Notes under the pieces: generated by a model
Database searches by the model: none
Told to the model about the DNA's origin: nothing
What the model saw: the letters and a program-made list of their open reading frames with translations, nothing else
Assembly (NCBI GenBank): GCA_009712185.1
Contig: WASQ01000107.1
Coordinates: 3,308-51,981, forward strand
Direction of reading: 5' to 3'
Source: Telmatospirillum sp.
GTDB taxonomy: Bacteria > Pseudomonadota > Alphaproteobacteria > Rhodospirillales > Magnetospirillaceae
Length of the DNA stretch: 48,674 nucleotides
Program-made: the position numbers and the translations under genes
In this document: positions 17,241-27,534 of the stretch, piece after piece
How positions within the stretch are numbered: the first letter of the stretch is position 1
How the letters are laid out: each line of letters begins with the position of its first letter

Positions 17241-18035
17241 TCAATGCAGCGGATGGGCGTCGTTGGCCGATAGGGACCGCAACATCCGGCGTGCGAAGTA
17301 GTGAAAAGTCGCCTGCGACCGTTTTTCTTGCAGAATCCAGTCGTGCGCGTCTCGGGCAAGAGGTTGCTCCAGGTCACGGATCACGCCGGCCGCTTCGGCC
17401 AGGAGCTGTAGTTCGGCCGCCCTTTCGCACTGCAAAGCGACCACACAGGCTTCCTCGACCGACCGGCAGGCCACCACCAAGCCATGATGGGCCAGCAAGG
17501 CTGCCCTTTTTGTTCCCAGTGTCGCGGAAATGAGTTTTCCCTCCTCATTTCCCACCGGAACGCCGGGCCATTTCTGAAGAAAGCCGATATCATCGTAGAG
17601 AACACAAGTATCCATATGGGAAATATTCAGGGGTTTCTCCAGCATTGATAGAGCGGAGACGTGTAATGGATGCGTGTGTATTATGCAGTTGACATCCGGA
17701 TGTTCTCTGTAGATCCATGTGTGGAAACGATTGGCAGGATTGGCCATGCCGTTTCCCTCGATAACATTCAAATGTTCGTCGACAATCAGAAGATTGGTTG
17801 CCGTGACCTCGTCGAATCCGAGTCCAAGTTGCTGCGTGTAGAAGCGTCCGTCCTTCTCCGCACGTCCCGTGATCTGTCCGGCCAACCCCGAATCATGCCC
17901 CTTCTGGAAGAGAATTCGGCAGGCGAGGGAAAGTTTTTCGCGCATCGACCACGCCGGCATTGAAAGATGTTCTTTCATCCGTTGTTTGGCGATTTCGACG
18001 AGTTGTGGCTTGTCCATTGACATTGTGTCGGTCAT
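17241..18035 (-). CDS. Class II aldolase/adducin-domain protein
   Basis: 264 residues, no signal peptide. Zn ligands of the fold are visible: His120 and His122 in IIHTHP, and His184 in LAHHG. The position of the catalytic Glu in fuculose-phosphate aldolase (SSE before the helix with the FH/LH motif) reads PANRFH here, with Asn102, so normal retro-aldol chemistry is doubtful. Related adducin-like enzymes perform decarboxylation, epimerisation or unknown steps. GAGGT lies 5 nt from the ATG. Second gene of the operon, 33 bp before the Tat protein. A cytoplasmic enzyme beside an exported dehydrogenase suggests that the pathway crosses the membrane. Confidence 0.85.
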   Translation of the reverse strand: MTDTMSMDKPQLVEIAKQRMKEHLSMPAWSMREKLSLACRILFQKGHDSGLAGQITGRAEKDGRFYTQQLGLGFDEVTATNLLIVDEHLNVIEGNGMANPANRFHTWIYREHPDVNCIIHTHPLHVSALSMLEKPLNISHMDTCVLYDDIGFLQKWPGVPVGNEEGKLISATLGTKRAALLAHHGLVVACRSVEEACVVALQCERAAELQLLAEAAGVIRDLEQPLARDAHDWILQEKRSQATFHYFARRMLRSLSANDAHPLH

Positions 18036-18101
18036 GTCTACCTCGTCTGGCGATAGGAATCCGTTTTGATAGCAATTTTTGCTGCCCTGAAAATCGTGGT
18101 G

Positions 18102-18168
18102 CCTCCAGGACCGGCCCGGCCGGCTCCCGGTGTCGGGCGGACCTGGAGGAACTCTGGCGCCGACACCG
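18102..18168 (-). promoter_or_regulatory. Overlapping alternative stems inside the accessory operon
   Basis: Arm pair A: CCTCCAGG (18102-18109) with CCTGGAGG (18142-18149). Arm pair B: CGGTGTCGG (18128-18136) with CCGACACCG (18160-18168). The left arm of B lies in the loop of A and its right arm outside, so the two either exclude each other or form a pseudoknot. The element lies in the 137-bp gap after the fusion gene and before the aldolase gene. Confidence 0.5.
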
Positions 18169-18172
18169 CGGA

Positions 18173-20896
18173 TTAAAGGGCTATGCCGGTCCTGTCGGGC
18201 GACCTGCCGACGGATGTCTCGGATTTTCGCGACGACGCTTCAATCGAGCTCAGGAATGCCCGGCGGGCCATGACGAGTTCTCTTCCTGCGACGACCATAT
18301 TTTCGATTTCGTCAGGTGTTTCCGTCGCAAGGGTGGCCATGATGTCACGTATCGTTTCTGCATGGCTGTCGTCGCAATCGATGTGAAGCGTGAAGAATTC
18401 CAGATGTTCTTCCGGAACGCCGCATTGAATAAAGCCGTCCATGATGTCCGAATAAAACCCGGGGACCAGAGCTTCAGCCCCGAGGCAAAGGGCGCCTAGT
18501 CCGAAAGACGGATTTGTGTTCCGGCAGTAACGGAACATTGCGTTCGTCAGGATGGACGTTCCCCTGAATGGGGTCTGATGTTCCAGTGTGAGGGAAAAAC
18601 GGTTCAACATCTCCCGATAGATGATGTGATGGGGACGGGAATTGTTTCCGTGCAGACCTAATTCCTCGAAAAGATTTTGTGCGAGGTCCAATATATGTTT
18701 GTTACTGCTCAAGTTTGACATTAACGCGCAGAGATAACGCGTGAAATATGCGCTGTAGAGTCCTTGCTGGACGAGGAACGCTTTCAATTCGTCAAGATGG
18801 ACTTGTCCTTCCCGGCAGCGTCGCAGGAAATTGTGCGACCGGAGCTCGTCAATGAGCGCGGTTTTTTCATGTTCCAGTCGTCGCACATGCAACTCCATTG
18901 CGGCCCGTCTGTCCTGAGGGAGGGCGGACACGGTCGCGTTGGAGGCGCCGGTCTCCGCACCGCTAAAAGGACTGCTGGCAGCGAACAACGTAAAGATCAT
19001 GGTTTCCGGGCTGGTGGTGACATAATTCAAACCGGCCGGCGCCGCATGAAGGGAGCACCATTTTACGGCCTCCCAGCTGTAGGAAAGCTCCCCGGCCAGC
19101 CCCCATAGATAGTCCCGGCCGTTCTCTCTGCCGATCTGCCGGCAGCGCTGCAATGCGTCGACGATGGCTTTGCCGACGATTGGGTGAACCTCCATGAAGG
19201 GGCTGGCGCTCAGGATTTTTTTTTCGACATAGCCGGGGATAATTGTTCTCGGGGAGTCGCCTCTGTTCATATTGAGGCAGGCAGACGTGAAGTCGTTGGT
19301 GCCGATCAGTCCACCGTTCAGATCAGCCTGTCGCCCCTTTTGGGAAAAAATCCGTTCGAGGTCGATATAGGCGCCGGCGGTTTCAAGCATGGACGACACG
19401 CCTTTCACCACGTCGGCAAGATCTTCACCGAGAATTTCGGGGGCTACCCGGTCGAAGATCTGGAAAAAACGCTCCACTTCTTCGGGCAGGGTCAATGTGG
19501 CGAGGAGTATTCTCAGTTTGAGGGGGACGCCCGCATCGATGGTTCTCCGGGCCGCTGTCAGCAAGGCTGTGATCCAGGATTCCGCCAGTTCCTCCCGGAG
19601 GCAGAACAGTCGTATGCCGCGGCACCCATGATAAACCTCCCGTTCCCCGCAGATGACCCGAAATGCGCGTTGAACGCGTTCCGTGTCAAAACCGTGGCGT
19701 TCCGAAAAGGCGTGGAAATCGAAGTCGTCGGGAAGAAATTTGCTGAAGGGCATGCACAGAATGCGCGCGACGCACACTTGTCCCGTTCCGGCCGAAAAGA
19801 TTTGATAAAGGGCTTCGGAATGGATGCGGACATAGTCCGCGCGAATCTGCTCGTACCGGTCTTTGTCGCAAATCCCCGGTCCCAGTAACAGTGCCCTCAG
19901 GAGGTCGATCGCGTCGCCGTCGATCCACATCCTTTCATCGCGCAACAGTCCAACCCCCAGGTGTCGTTCATCGGTATCGACGGTGAGCCCCCCATTTTCG
20001 ATTCGGAAGTCCGAAGCCACCAAACGCGCCCAGATGACGCATTCAGGGTCATGAACGTTCACGAATATCTTGAGAGGGGAGACCTTCCGGGCGAGTTCTT
20101 TGACTTTCTGAAATCCGACAAAAAGATCCGACTTTATAATTTTTTCGATTTCCTCCCGATGAGCCGCATAGAGTGGCGTCCGGGAGAGGCTTTTCCATGC
20201 GTCGCCTGCCCCGTACTGTTCCTTGGCGGCCAGATAGCATTGGATCAGCAAGTCATACAGATGCGGGATGACCGGCAGAACCCGTTCACGTTTTCCCTGA
20301 TGGAGCGTTCCGCCAGTGCCACTCATGGAAATGATGTCGCCCTCGGAAAGGATGGTCTTGCCTCCAGGGGACGTGATGCTGCGGTGATGATCCAGATGAA
20401 CCGATAGACGTTCGCCGTCGTCGTTTTCGAGATCGATAAGGCGCGGTTCGTCGGGGCCGTCCAAGAACTCGATCGGAAGCCCGATGATGGTCGGGACCCC
20501 TTCCTGTACGGCCTGGACAGGAGAAAAAGTGGTCTTTCCGTGATTGCACGTAATAAATCCATCGGCGTGTTTTATGTGTATGAAATCATCGATATTCCCT
20601 TCGGAGATGCAGTATATATATTTGATTTTATTTGAGCTTATTGCGTTAAATTTTATTATTTCTTCGGCTAGTTCGCGACTTAGTACGAGAACGCCAGTAA
20701 CATCTCCAGACAGAATTCCTTGTCCGGTACAAATAGTGTCGGTGCTCTGGGCGGCTTTTGTGAACGTTGGATGGAGGCATGCGGTGAGATTTTGCGGGGA
20801 AATTCGTGAGAGCGCTGCGCGGGCAGAAAATTCGCCCCGGCCGACGTGTGTCAGTAGGGAGGGTAGATCGTCATCCTGTCTGATGTTCAAAGTCAT
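18173..20896 (-). CDS. Fusion: degenerate PPDK-like PEP-utilising module plus haem-oxygenase-like diiron oxidase domain
   Basis: 907 residues. Residues about 55-205 match the swivelling phosphohistidine domain of pyruvate phosphate dikinase, ending EGDIISMSGTGG; the histidine loop reads HGKTTFSPVQAVQEG, with Phe124 at the phospho-His position. About 255-640 match the PEP/pyruvate TIM barrel: GLLRDERMW (Arg319), ARILCMPFSKFLP (Arg378), HGCRGIRL, IGTNDFTS (532-535). The catalytic Cys loop GICGEHG reads GLAGELS, with Ala601. The ATP-grasp domain is missing. About 675-885 is a haem-oxygenase-like metal-oxidase domain: NLFEELG (Glu744/745), His756/757, Glu808, and His838-x3-Asp842-x2-His845. So the PEP half probably binds but does not dikinate, while the C-terminal oxidase looks intact. 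First gene of the operon; AAGGAG lies 9 nt before the ATG. Confidence 0.82.
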   Translation of the reverse strand: MTLNIRQDDDLPSLLTHVGRGEFSARAALSRISPQNLTACLHPTFTKAAQSTDTICTGQGILSGDVTGVLVLSRELAEEIIKFNAISSNKIKYIYCISEGNIDDFIHIKHADGFITCNHGKTTFSPVQAVQEGVPTIIGLPIEFLDGPDEPRLIDLENDDGERLSVHLDHHRSITSPGGKTILSEGDIISMSGTGGTLHQGKRERVLPVIPHLYDLLIQCYLAAKEQYGAGDAWKSLSRTPLYAAHREEIEKIIKSDLFVGFQKVKELARKVSPLKIFVNVHDPECVIWARLVASDFRIENGGLTVDTDERHLGVGLLRDERMWIDGDAIDLLRALLLGPGICDKDRYEQIRADYVRIHSEALYQIFSAGTGQVCVARILCMPFSKFLPDDFDFHAFSERHGFDTERVQRAFRVICGEREVYHGCRGIRLFCLREELAESWITALLTAARRTIDAGVPLKLRILLATLTLPEEVERFFQIFDRVAPEILGEDLADVVKGVSSMLETAGAYIDLERIFSQKGRQADLNGGLIGTNDFTSACLNMNRGDSPRTIIPGYVEKKILSASPFMEVHPIVGKAIVDALQRCRQIGRENGRDYLWGLAGELSYSWEAVKWCSLHAAPAGLNYVTTSPETMIFTLFAASSPFSGAETGASNATVSALPQDRRAAMELHVRRLEHEKTALIDELRSHNFLRRCREGQVHLDELKAFLVQQGLYSAYFTRYLCALMSNLSSNKHILDLAQNLFEELGLHGNNSRPHHIIYREMLNRFSLTLEHQTPFRGTSILTNAMFRYCRNTNPSFGLGALCLGAEALVPGFYSDIMDGFIQCGVPEEHLEFFTLHIDCDDSHAETIRDIMATLATETPDEIENMVVAGRELVMARRAFLSSIEASSRKSETSVGRSPDRTGIAL

Positions 20897-20929
20897 TTCG
20901 GCAATCTCCTTTTTGGATGCAAAGCTGCA

Positions 20930-21140
20930 TTCTCATCAGAGGTAATATTATTTGTGCCAAAAACTCGTTGTTTTTATTATTAAAATCAACGGTATAAAAT
21001 ATATTATACAATATCTATATATTAACGTATCAAATTTTATCAATAAATAATTAGTTATATATCTATAAAAATACTATATTTTTTATTGAATTATATTTTA
21101 ATACATATCGCTATATACACGCTTTTATTCATATTTCTGA
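20930..21140. promoter_or_regulatory. AT-rich promoter region of the accessory operon
   Basis: About 200 bp composed almost wholly of A and T in a GC-rich chromosome, with runs such as TATATATTAA and TATATATCTATAAAAATA. An inverted repeat GTTGTTTTTA-TTAT-TAAAATCAAC (20967-20990, one mismatch) lies about 70 bp upstream of the fusion gene's start. It contains many -10-like hexamers, so no single promoter can be picked. Such DNA suits binding by H-NS/MucR-type silencers (inference). Confidence 0.6.
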
Positions 21141-21218
21141 AATGAATAGATTTTGTGACGCGTGTTCCCGCGGAACGGCCGCAACGATCCGTTTGGGGAC
21201 GACTGAGCTGCGCTCAGA

Positions 21219-22190
21219 TCACTGGCCGGATGACCGGCCGTTCGGCGGCGTCAGAATGTGCCGCGGTTTTTGGATGCGCTGCCGCGCCCCGAAGGCCACC
21301 AATCCGGTGATGACCGCGCCGAAAGCCAGGGTCTGCGCGTCGATATGTTCGCCGAGCAGGGCGGACGAGGCCAGAAGGGTCAGGAACAGTTGCAGAAACT
21401 GCGTCTGGCTGACACGGGCAATGCCGCCGAGCGCCAGGCCCCGGTACCATGCGAACATCCCGGCAAGTTGACTGACCAGCGTCACATAGGCGAACCCGGC
21501 CCAGGCCTGGAGCGGGATATGACCGGAGGCCGGCCAGGTGATGAAGACGGCGGCGGCGGCGAGCGGCGGCAGCGCCAGTACGAGGGCCCAGCAAATGACC
21601 TGCCATCCGCCAAGCCGTCCGGCGACGGCTCCCCCTTGCGCATAGCCCACGCTTCCGGCGACGACGGCCCCGATCAGCGAAAGATCGCCCCACATCAGCC
21701 GTCCTGCCCCGTGCATCAGCGCGAAACCGATGACCAATCCGGCGCCCAGGCTGCTGGTGCCCCAAAATGCCGGCGCGGGGCGCTCTCCGGCGAACACGCA
21801 TCCCGCGGCGGCCGTCGTCAGCGGCAGAAGACCGATCACGATGGCGCCATGGGATGCCGGCACGCTTACCATGGCGATCGAAATGAACAGCGGAAAGCCG
21901 ATTACCACCCCGGCCGACACGACGGCCAGCCGTTTCCAGTCGGCAAGGCAGGGACGGGGACTGCGGTTGACAAGCAACAGGAGGCCGGCCAGCATCGCGG
22001 CAATCAGCGCCCTTCCATAGGCGACGAACAGGGGATCGAGCGCCTCGACGGCAAGCCGGGTGGCGGGCAGCGTCAGGCTGAACGACGCCACCCCCAGAAA
22101 TCCCCACAGCAATCCGTGGATCTGGTCCCTGTGGAGGCCTGTTGCGTCCTGTCCGGTCTCATGCGCCGATCCCGCCATCATCGTCCTCAT
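21219..22190 (-). CDS. DMT-family (EamA) transporter
   Basis: 323 residues with about ten hydrophobic segments in two EamA repeats (about 28-155 and 170-305), the pattern of drug/metabolite exporters. Typical features are SFSLTLPATRLAVEALDPLFVAYGRALIAA in repeat 1 and SQLAGMFAWYRGLALG...QFLQLFLTLLASSALLGE in repeat 2. The start overlaps the stop of the PanE-like gene by four bases, so the two are co-translated. Substrate is unknown; coupling to a 2-oxoacid reductase suggests export of a related acid or amino acid (inference). Confidence 0.9.
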   Translation of the reverse strand: MRTMMAGSAHETGQDATGLHRDQIHGLLWGFLGVASFSLTLPATRLAVEALDPLFVAYGRALIAAMLAGLLLLVNRSPRPCLADWKRLAVVSAGVVIGFPLFISIAMVSVPASHGAIVIGLLPLTTAAAGCVFAGERPAPAFWGTSSLGAGLVIGFALMHGAGRLMWGDLSLIGAVVAGSVGYAQGGAVAGRLGGWQVICWALVLALPPLAAAAVFITWPASGHIPLQAWAGFAYVTLVSQLAGMFAWYRGLALGGIARVSQTQFLQLFLTLLASSALLGEHIDAQTLAFGAVITGLVAFGARQRIQKPRHILTPPNGRSSGQ

Positions 22191-23122
22191 CCGCCGCCGG
22201 CGTTGCCGGCTCTACGCAACTCGTAGGCCTGAAGGTGGGTGTAGGCGACCAGGAGCAGCGGCACGGCGATCCCGTGCCTCATGGCACGGGTGACCAGGTC
22301 GCCGAAGACATGCTCCGCCTCTGTGGGGCCGCCGCGCTCGATATCGCGCAGCATGGAGGCCGTTACGGATGAGCCGCGTTCGGTCAATGTGGCCCGGTAC
22401 CGCGTGAGAGCCTGTTCGTCCGGCGGGAAGCCCTCGGCGGTGGCGACGGCCGCGCATTCAGCCAGGAGGGTTTCTGTCAACCCGGCCCCATGGATCGTTC
22501 CGAGGATCGTGCCGACGCTGGCGCGCAAAAGGCACGTCATCCCGGCGAGCGTTGCCAGAAAGACGAACTTGTCCCACATATCCTGCATGATGACGCTGCT
22601 TCGCACGGCGTCCACCCGCGCGCCGGTAAACGCTTCGAGCAGCGCGCCGGTCCAGGGGTCCGCCCCGCCCCCGAGCGCGCCGAAGCGAATGGCGCAATGC
22701 GGCGCGAGGTGGCGGATCGCCCCGCCGGGTTCCAGTGTCACGGCCAGATGCGCGAGGCCGCCCAAAACGCAGGACGCACCGAACTGTTGTTTGAGAATCT
22801 CGATATGGGCGACCCCGTTCAGCAGCGGCAGAATGCCGGTCCTTCCTGTCGCTGCCGGCTTGATCGTGTCGATCACGCCGGCCAGATCGTAGGCCTTGCA
22901 GGACAGGAGGATGAGGTCGAAATCCCCCGTCAAGCGGTCGGCGGTGACAGTTTTGACCGGAACGGAAAGATCGCCGAGCGGGCTGCTGACGACGAGGCCG
23001 TGACGGGCCAATGCCTCCGCACGGGGCCGCCTGACGAGGAACGTCACGTCGGCGTCGGCTTCGATCAGGCGCCCGCCGAAGTAGCCTCCCACCCCACCGG
23101 CGCCGACCACCAGAATGCGCAT
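22187..23122 (-). CDS. 2-dehydropantoate 2-reductase family protein (PanE/ApbA)
   Basis: 311 residues. N-terminal NADP Rossmann motif VVGAGGVGGYFGGRL (5-19), LLSCKAYDL, LLNGVAHIE, and the C-terminal ketopantoate reductase domain (WDKFVFLATLAGMTCLLRASVGTI). Reduces ketopantoate to pantoate in the vitamin B5 pathway, or a related 2-oxoacid; genomes often carry several paralogues with other substrates. GGAGG lies 7 nt before the ATG. It leads a two-gene unit with the DMT transporter and lies 155 bp from an XRE-cupin regulator on the same strand. Confidence 0.88.
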   Translation of the reverse strand: MRILVVGAGGVGGYFGGRLIEADADVTFLVRRPRAEALARHGLVVSSPLGDLSVPVKTVTADRLTGDFDLILLSCKAYDLAGVIDTIKPAATGRTGILPLLNGVAHIEILKQQFGASCVLGGLAHLAVTLEPGGAIRHLAPHCAIRFGALGGGADPWTGALLEAFTGARVDAVRSSVIMQDMWDKFVFLATLAGMTCLLRASVGTILGTIHGAGLTETLLAECAAVATAEGFPPDEQALTRYRATLTERGSSVTASMLRDIERGGPTEAEHVFGDLVTRAMRHGIAVPLLLVAYTHLQAYELRRAGNAGGG

Positions 23123-23277
23123 GGGCGACCTCCCAATTTTCTCATGGAAGAATTATTCTCTTTGTAGAGAATTTGCGGCGCAACTGTCAATTCGGGTGCC
23201 GGTCAGGCGGGCTATGTCTTAAGGCAGGTGGGATCTGAAGGCCGGACAAGTGGAGGGGCAAATGATCCGCTTCGGGC

Positions 23278-23838
23278 TCAGCGCAGGCGTGTGCTGTCGA
23301 TGACGATCAGATACTCGCAAGGACCGTCGGTCAGATTCTCGAACGTATGGTCGAGATCGCCACGATAGAAAAGCAGATGCCCCTCTTCCAACTCATAAGA
23401 GGCTCCGGCCAATGTTACCTTGAGACGGCCCCGCAACATATAAAGATGCTCCTCGACACCTTCGCGATGCGCGGGGAACGGGCCGGTTTTCGCGAGCGGC
23501 GGAAGAGTGTTGACGACGAGATCGACGCCCCGCCCGTGGTAGAGCGGCGACAATGACCGGCGTTCGAAACCGGAGGACTCTTCGCGGAAAACCGGCTGCT
23601 GTTCGCGGCGCACATGCAGCACCGGTTGCTTTCCCGGTCCGCCGACCAGTTGCGAGATGCTGAGGTCAAGCGCCTCCGCCAGTTTGCCCAGCACCGCGGC
23701 GGTCGCGGTGACTTCCCCCCGCTCGATCTTGGAAATAGCGGCCCTGCTGACCCCGCTCGTCGCCGACAACTGCTCCAGGGTGAGGCCGCGGTCGAGCCGG
23801 CGGCTATGGACCATCTTACCGATTTCGTTTGGAGGCAT
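23278..23838 (-). CDS. XRE-family regulator with cupin sensor domain
   Basis: 186 residues: an N-terminal helix-turn-helix (about 7-62; LTLEQLSATSGVSRAAISKIERGEV) and a C-terminal cupin (about 105-184; AHREGVEEHLYMLRGRLKVTLAGASYELEEGHLLFYRGDLDHTFENL). This class usually senses a small metabolite through the cupin and controls adjacent genes. It lies upstream of panE-like and the DMT transporter on the same strand and likely regulates them. No strong RBS before 23838; an ATG at 23814 with GGTAAG is an alternative start. Confidence 0.9.
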   Translation of the reverse strand: MPPNEIGKMVHSRRLDRGLTLEQLSATSGVSRAAISKIERGEVTATAAVLGKLAEALDLSISQLVGGPGKQPVLHVRREQQPVFREESSGFERRSLSPLYHGRGVDLVVNTLPPLAKTGPFPAHREGVEEHLYMLRGRLKVTLAGASYELEEGHLLFYRGDLDHTFENLTDGPCEYLIVIDSTRLR

Positions 23839-26112
<2,274 letters not shown>

Positions 26113-26147
26113 CCGTGGCCCGGCCGGGGCGACGGGGGAGGTAAGGT

Positions 26148-27020
26148 GTGAAGCAGCATTCGGGAGCGCTGGGACGTCTGGCGACGCTGAAGCAGCTCGC
26201 TCAACGTTTTGCCTTCCTGTCGCTCGCCATGGCCGCTTTCGGCCTGATGTTGCTGGGCAAGGCCGACACGGTTCTGGTGGAACGCATGCGGGTCGCGGTT
26301 GCCGACGCGGTGGTTCCCATCCTGGACGTGCTGTCGCGTCCCGCCGGGGCCATCGCCGATGTGGTGGGCGCCGTGCGCGAACTGGCGACCCTGCGCGCCG
26401 AGAACGTCCGCCTGCGCGAGGAGAACGCCAATCTCCTTCACTGGCAGACGCTGGCACGCCAGCTCGACAACGAAAACCGGGCCTTGAAGGCCCAGCTCAA
26501 CTTCCTGCCCGATCCCGACCCCTCCTTCATCACCGCGCGGGTGGTCGGCGACACCGGCGGCGCCTTCGTTCATTCGATGCTGCTGAACGCCGGGGCGCAC
26601 GACGGGATCCGCAAGGGGCAGGCGGTGATCGCCGGGGAGTTCCTGGTGGGCCGGATCGCGGAGGTGGGGGGGCGGTCTGCCCGCGTGCTGCTGATCACCG
26701 ACATCAACAGCCATATCCCGGTGCTCCTGGAAAATTCCCGGGCCAAGGCCATCCTGACCGGCGACAACACCGACCGGCCCCGGCTCAGTTATCTGTCGAC
26801 GAGCAGCAATGCCCAGCCGGGGGACCGGGTGGTCAGTTCCGGGCATGGCGGGGCCTTTCCCCCGGGTCTGCCCCTCGGTGTGATCTCCTCTGTTCAGGAC
26901 GGCGTCGTGCGGGTTGAGCCCTTCGTCCACCGTTATCAGCTGGAATATGTCACGGTGGTCGACTACGGCCTTGCCGGCATCCTGCCCAGCGATCCGGTGT
27001 CCGAAGGACGTGACCGGTGA
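26148..27020 (+). CDS. mreC: Rod-shape protein MreC
   Basis: Bitopic scaffold of the elongasome, linking MreB to PBP2 in the periplasm. 290 residues: a membrane anchor (about 22-42), a coiled coil (about 75-118; LATLRAENVRLREENANLL), and a beta-rich periplasmic domain (from ARVVGDTGGAFVHSMLLNAGAHDGI). The start is GTG, preceded by GGGGGAGG. The stop overlaps the mreD GTG by four bases. Confidence 0.94.
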   Translation: MKQHSGALGRLATLKQLAQRFAFLSLAMAAFGLMLLGKADTVLVERMRVAVADAVVPILDVLSRPAGAIADVVGAVRELATLRAENVRLREENANLLHWQTLARQLDNENRALKAQLNFLPDPDPSFITARVVGDTGGAFVHSMLLNAGAHDGIRKGQAVIAGEFLVGRIAEVGGRSARVLLITDINSHIPVLLENSRAKAILTGDNTDRPRLSYLSTSSNAQPGDRVVSSGHGGAFPPGLPLGVISSVQDGVVRVEPFVHRYQLEYVTVVDYGLAGILPSDPVSEGRDR

Positions 27021-27532
27021 AAGGATCCCTGCTGCAACGGCTGGACCATGGGATTCGCCACCTGGTTCCGCCCGGCCTGACCCTGCTGCTGATCCTGCTG
27101 GACGCGGTTCCGCTGCATCTGCCGGAATTCGCCCTGGTGGTGCCGCTGCTGCCGCTGATCGGCGTTTATTACTGGTCGATCTACCGTCCCGACCTGATGT
27201 CGCCGGTCGTCGCCTTCGGTCTCGGGATCGTCAATGACGTGATCGCCGGAACGCCGCTCGGCGTATCCGCCCTGGTTTATCTGCTGGCCCAGGGAATGAC
27301 CGCGTCACAGCGCCGGTTCTTCCATGGCAAACCCTTCCGGATCGCCTGGTGGGGATTCGCCCTGGTGGGAAGCGGCGCCTTTCTTCTGCAATGGGCGCTG
27401 GTGTCGTTGCTGATCGGCCACAGGTTGGAACTGCACGCTGTCCTGTTTGAGTTCCTGATGACGATGTTCTCCTATCCCCTGCTGAGCTGGATCTTCGCCC
27501 GGGCACAGCTCGCCCTGCTTCGTAGTGCCTGA
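27017..27532 (+). CDS. mreD: Rod-shape protein MreD
   Basis: 171-residue integral membrane protein of the elongasome with about five hydrophobic helices and the family segment VVAFGLGIVNDVIAGTPLGVSALVYLL. GTG start within the overlap with mreC (GTGA). mrdA begins two bases after its stop, so all five genes here form one tight operon. Confidence 0.92.
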   Translation: MKGSLLQRLDHGIRHLVPPGLTLLLILLDAVPLHLPEFALVVPLLPLIGVYYWSIYRPDLMSPVVAFGLGIVNDVIAGTPLGVSALVYLLAQGMTASQRRFFHGKPFRIAWWGFALVGSGAFLLQWALVSLLIGHRLELHAVLFEFLMTMFSYPLLSWIFARAQLALLRSA

Positions 27533-27534
27533 TC

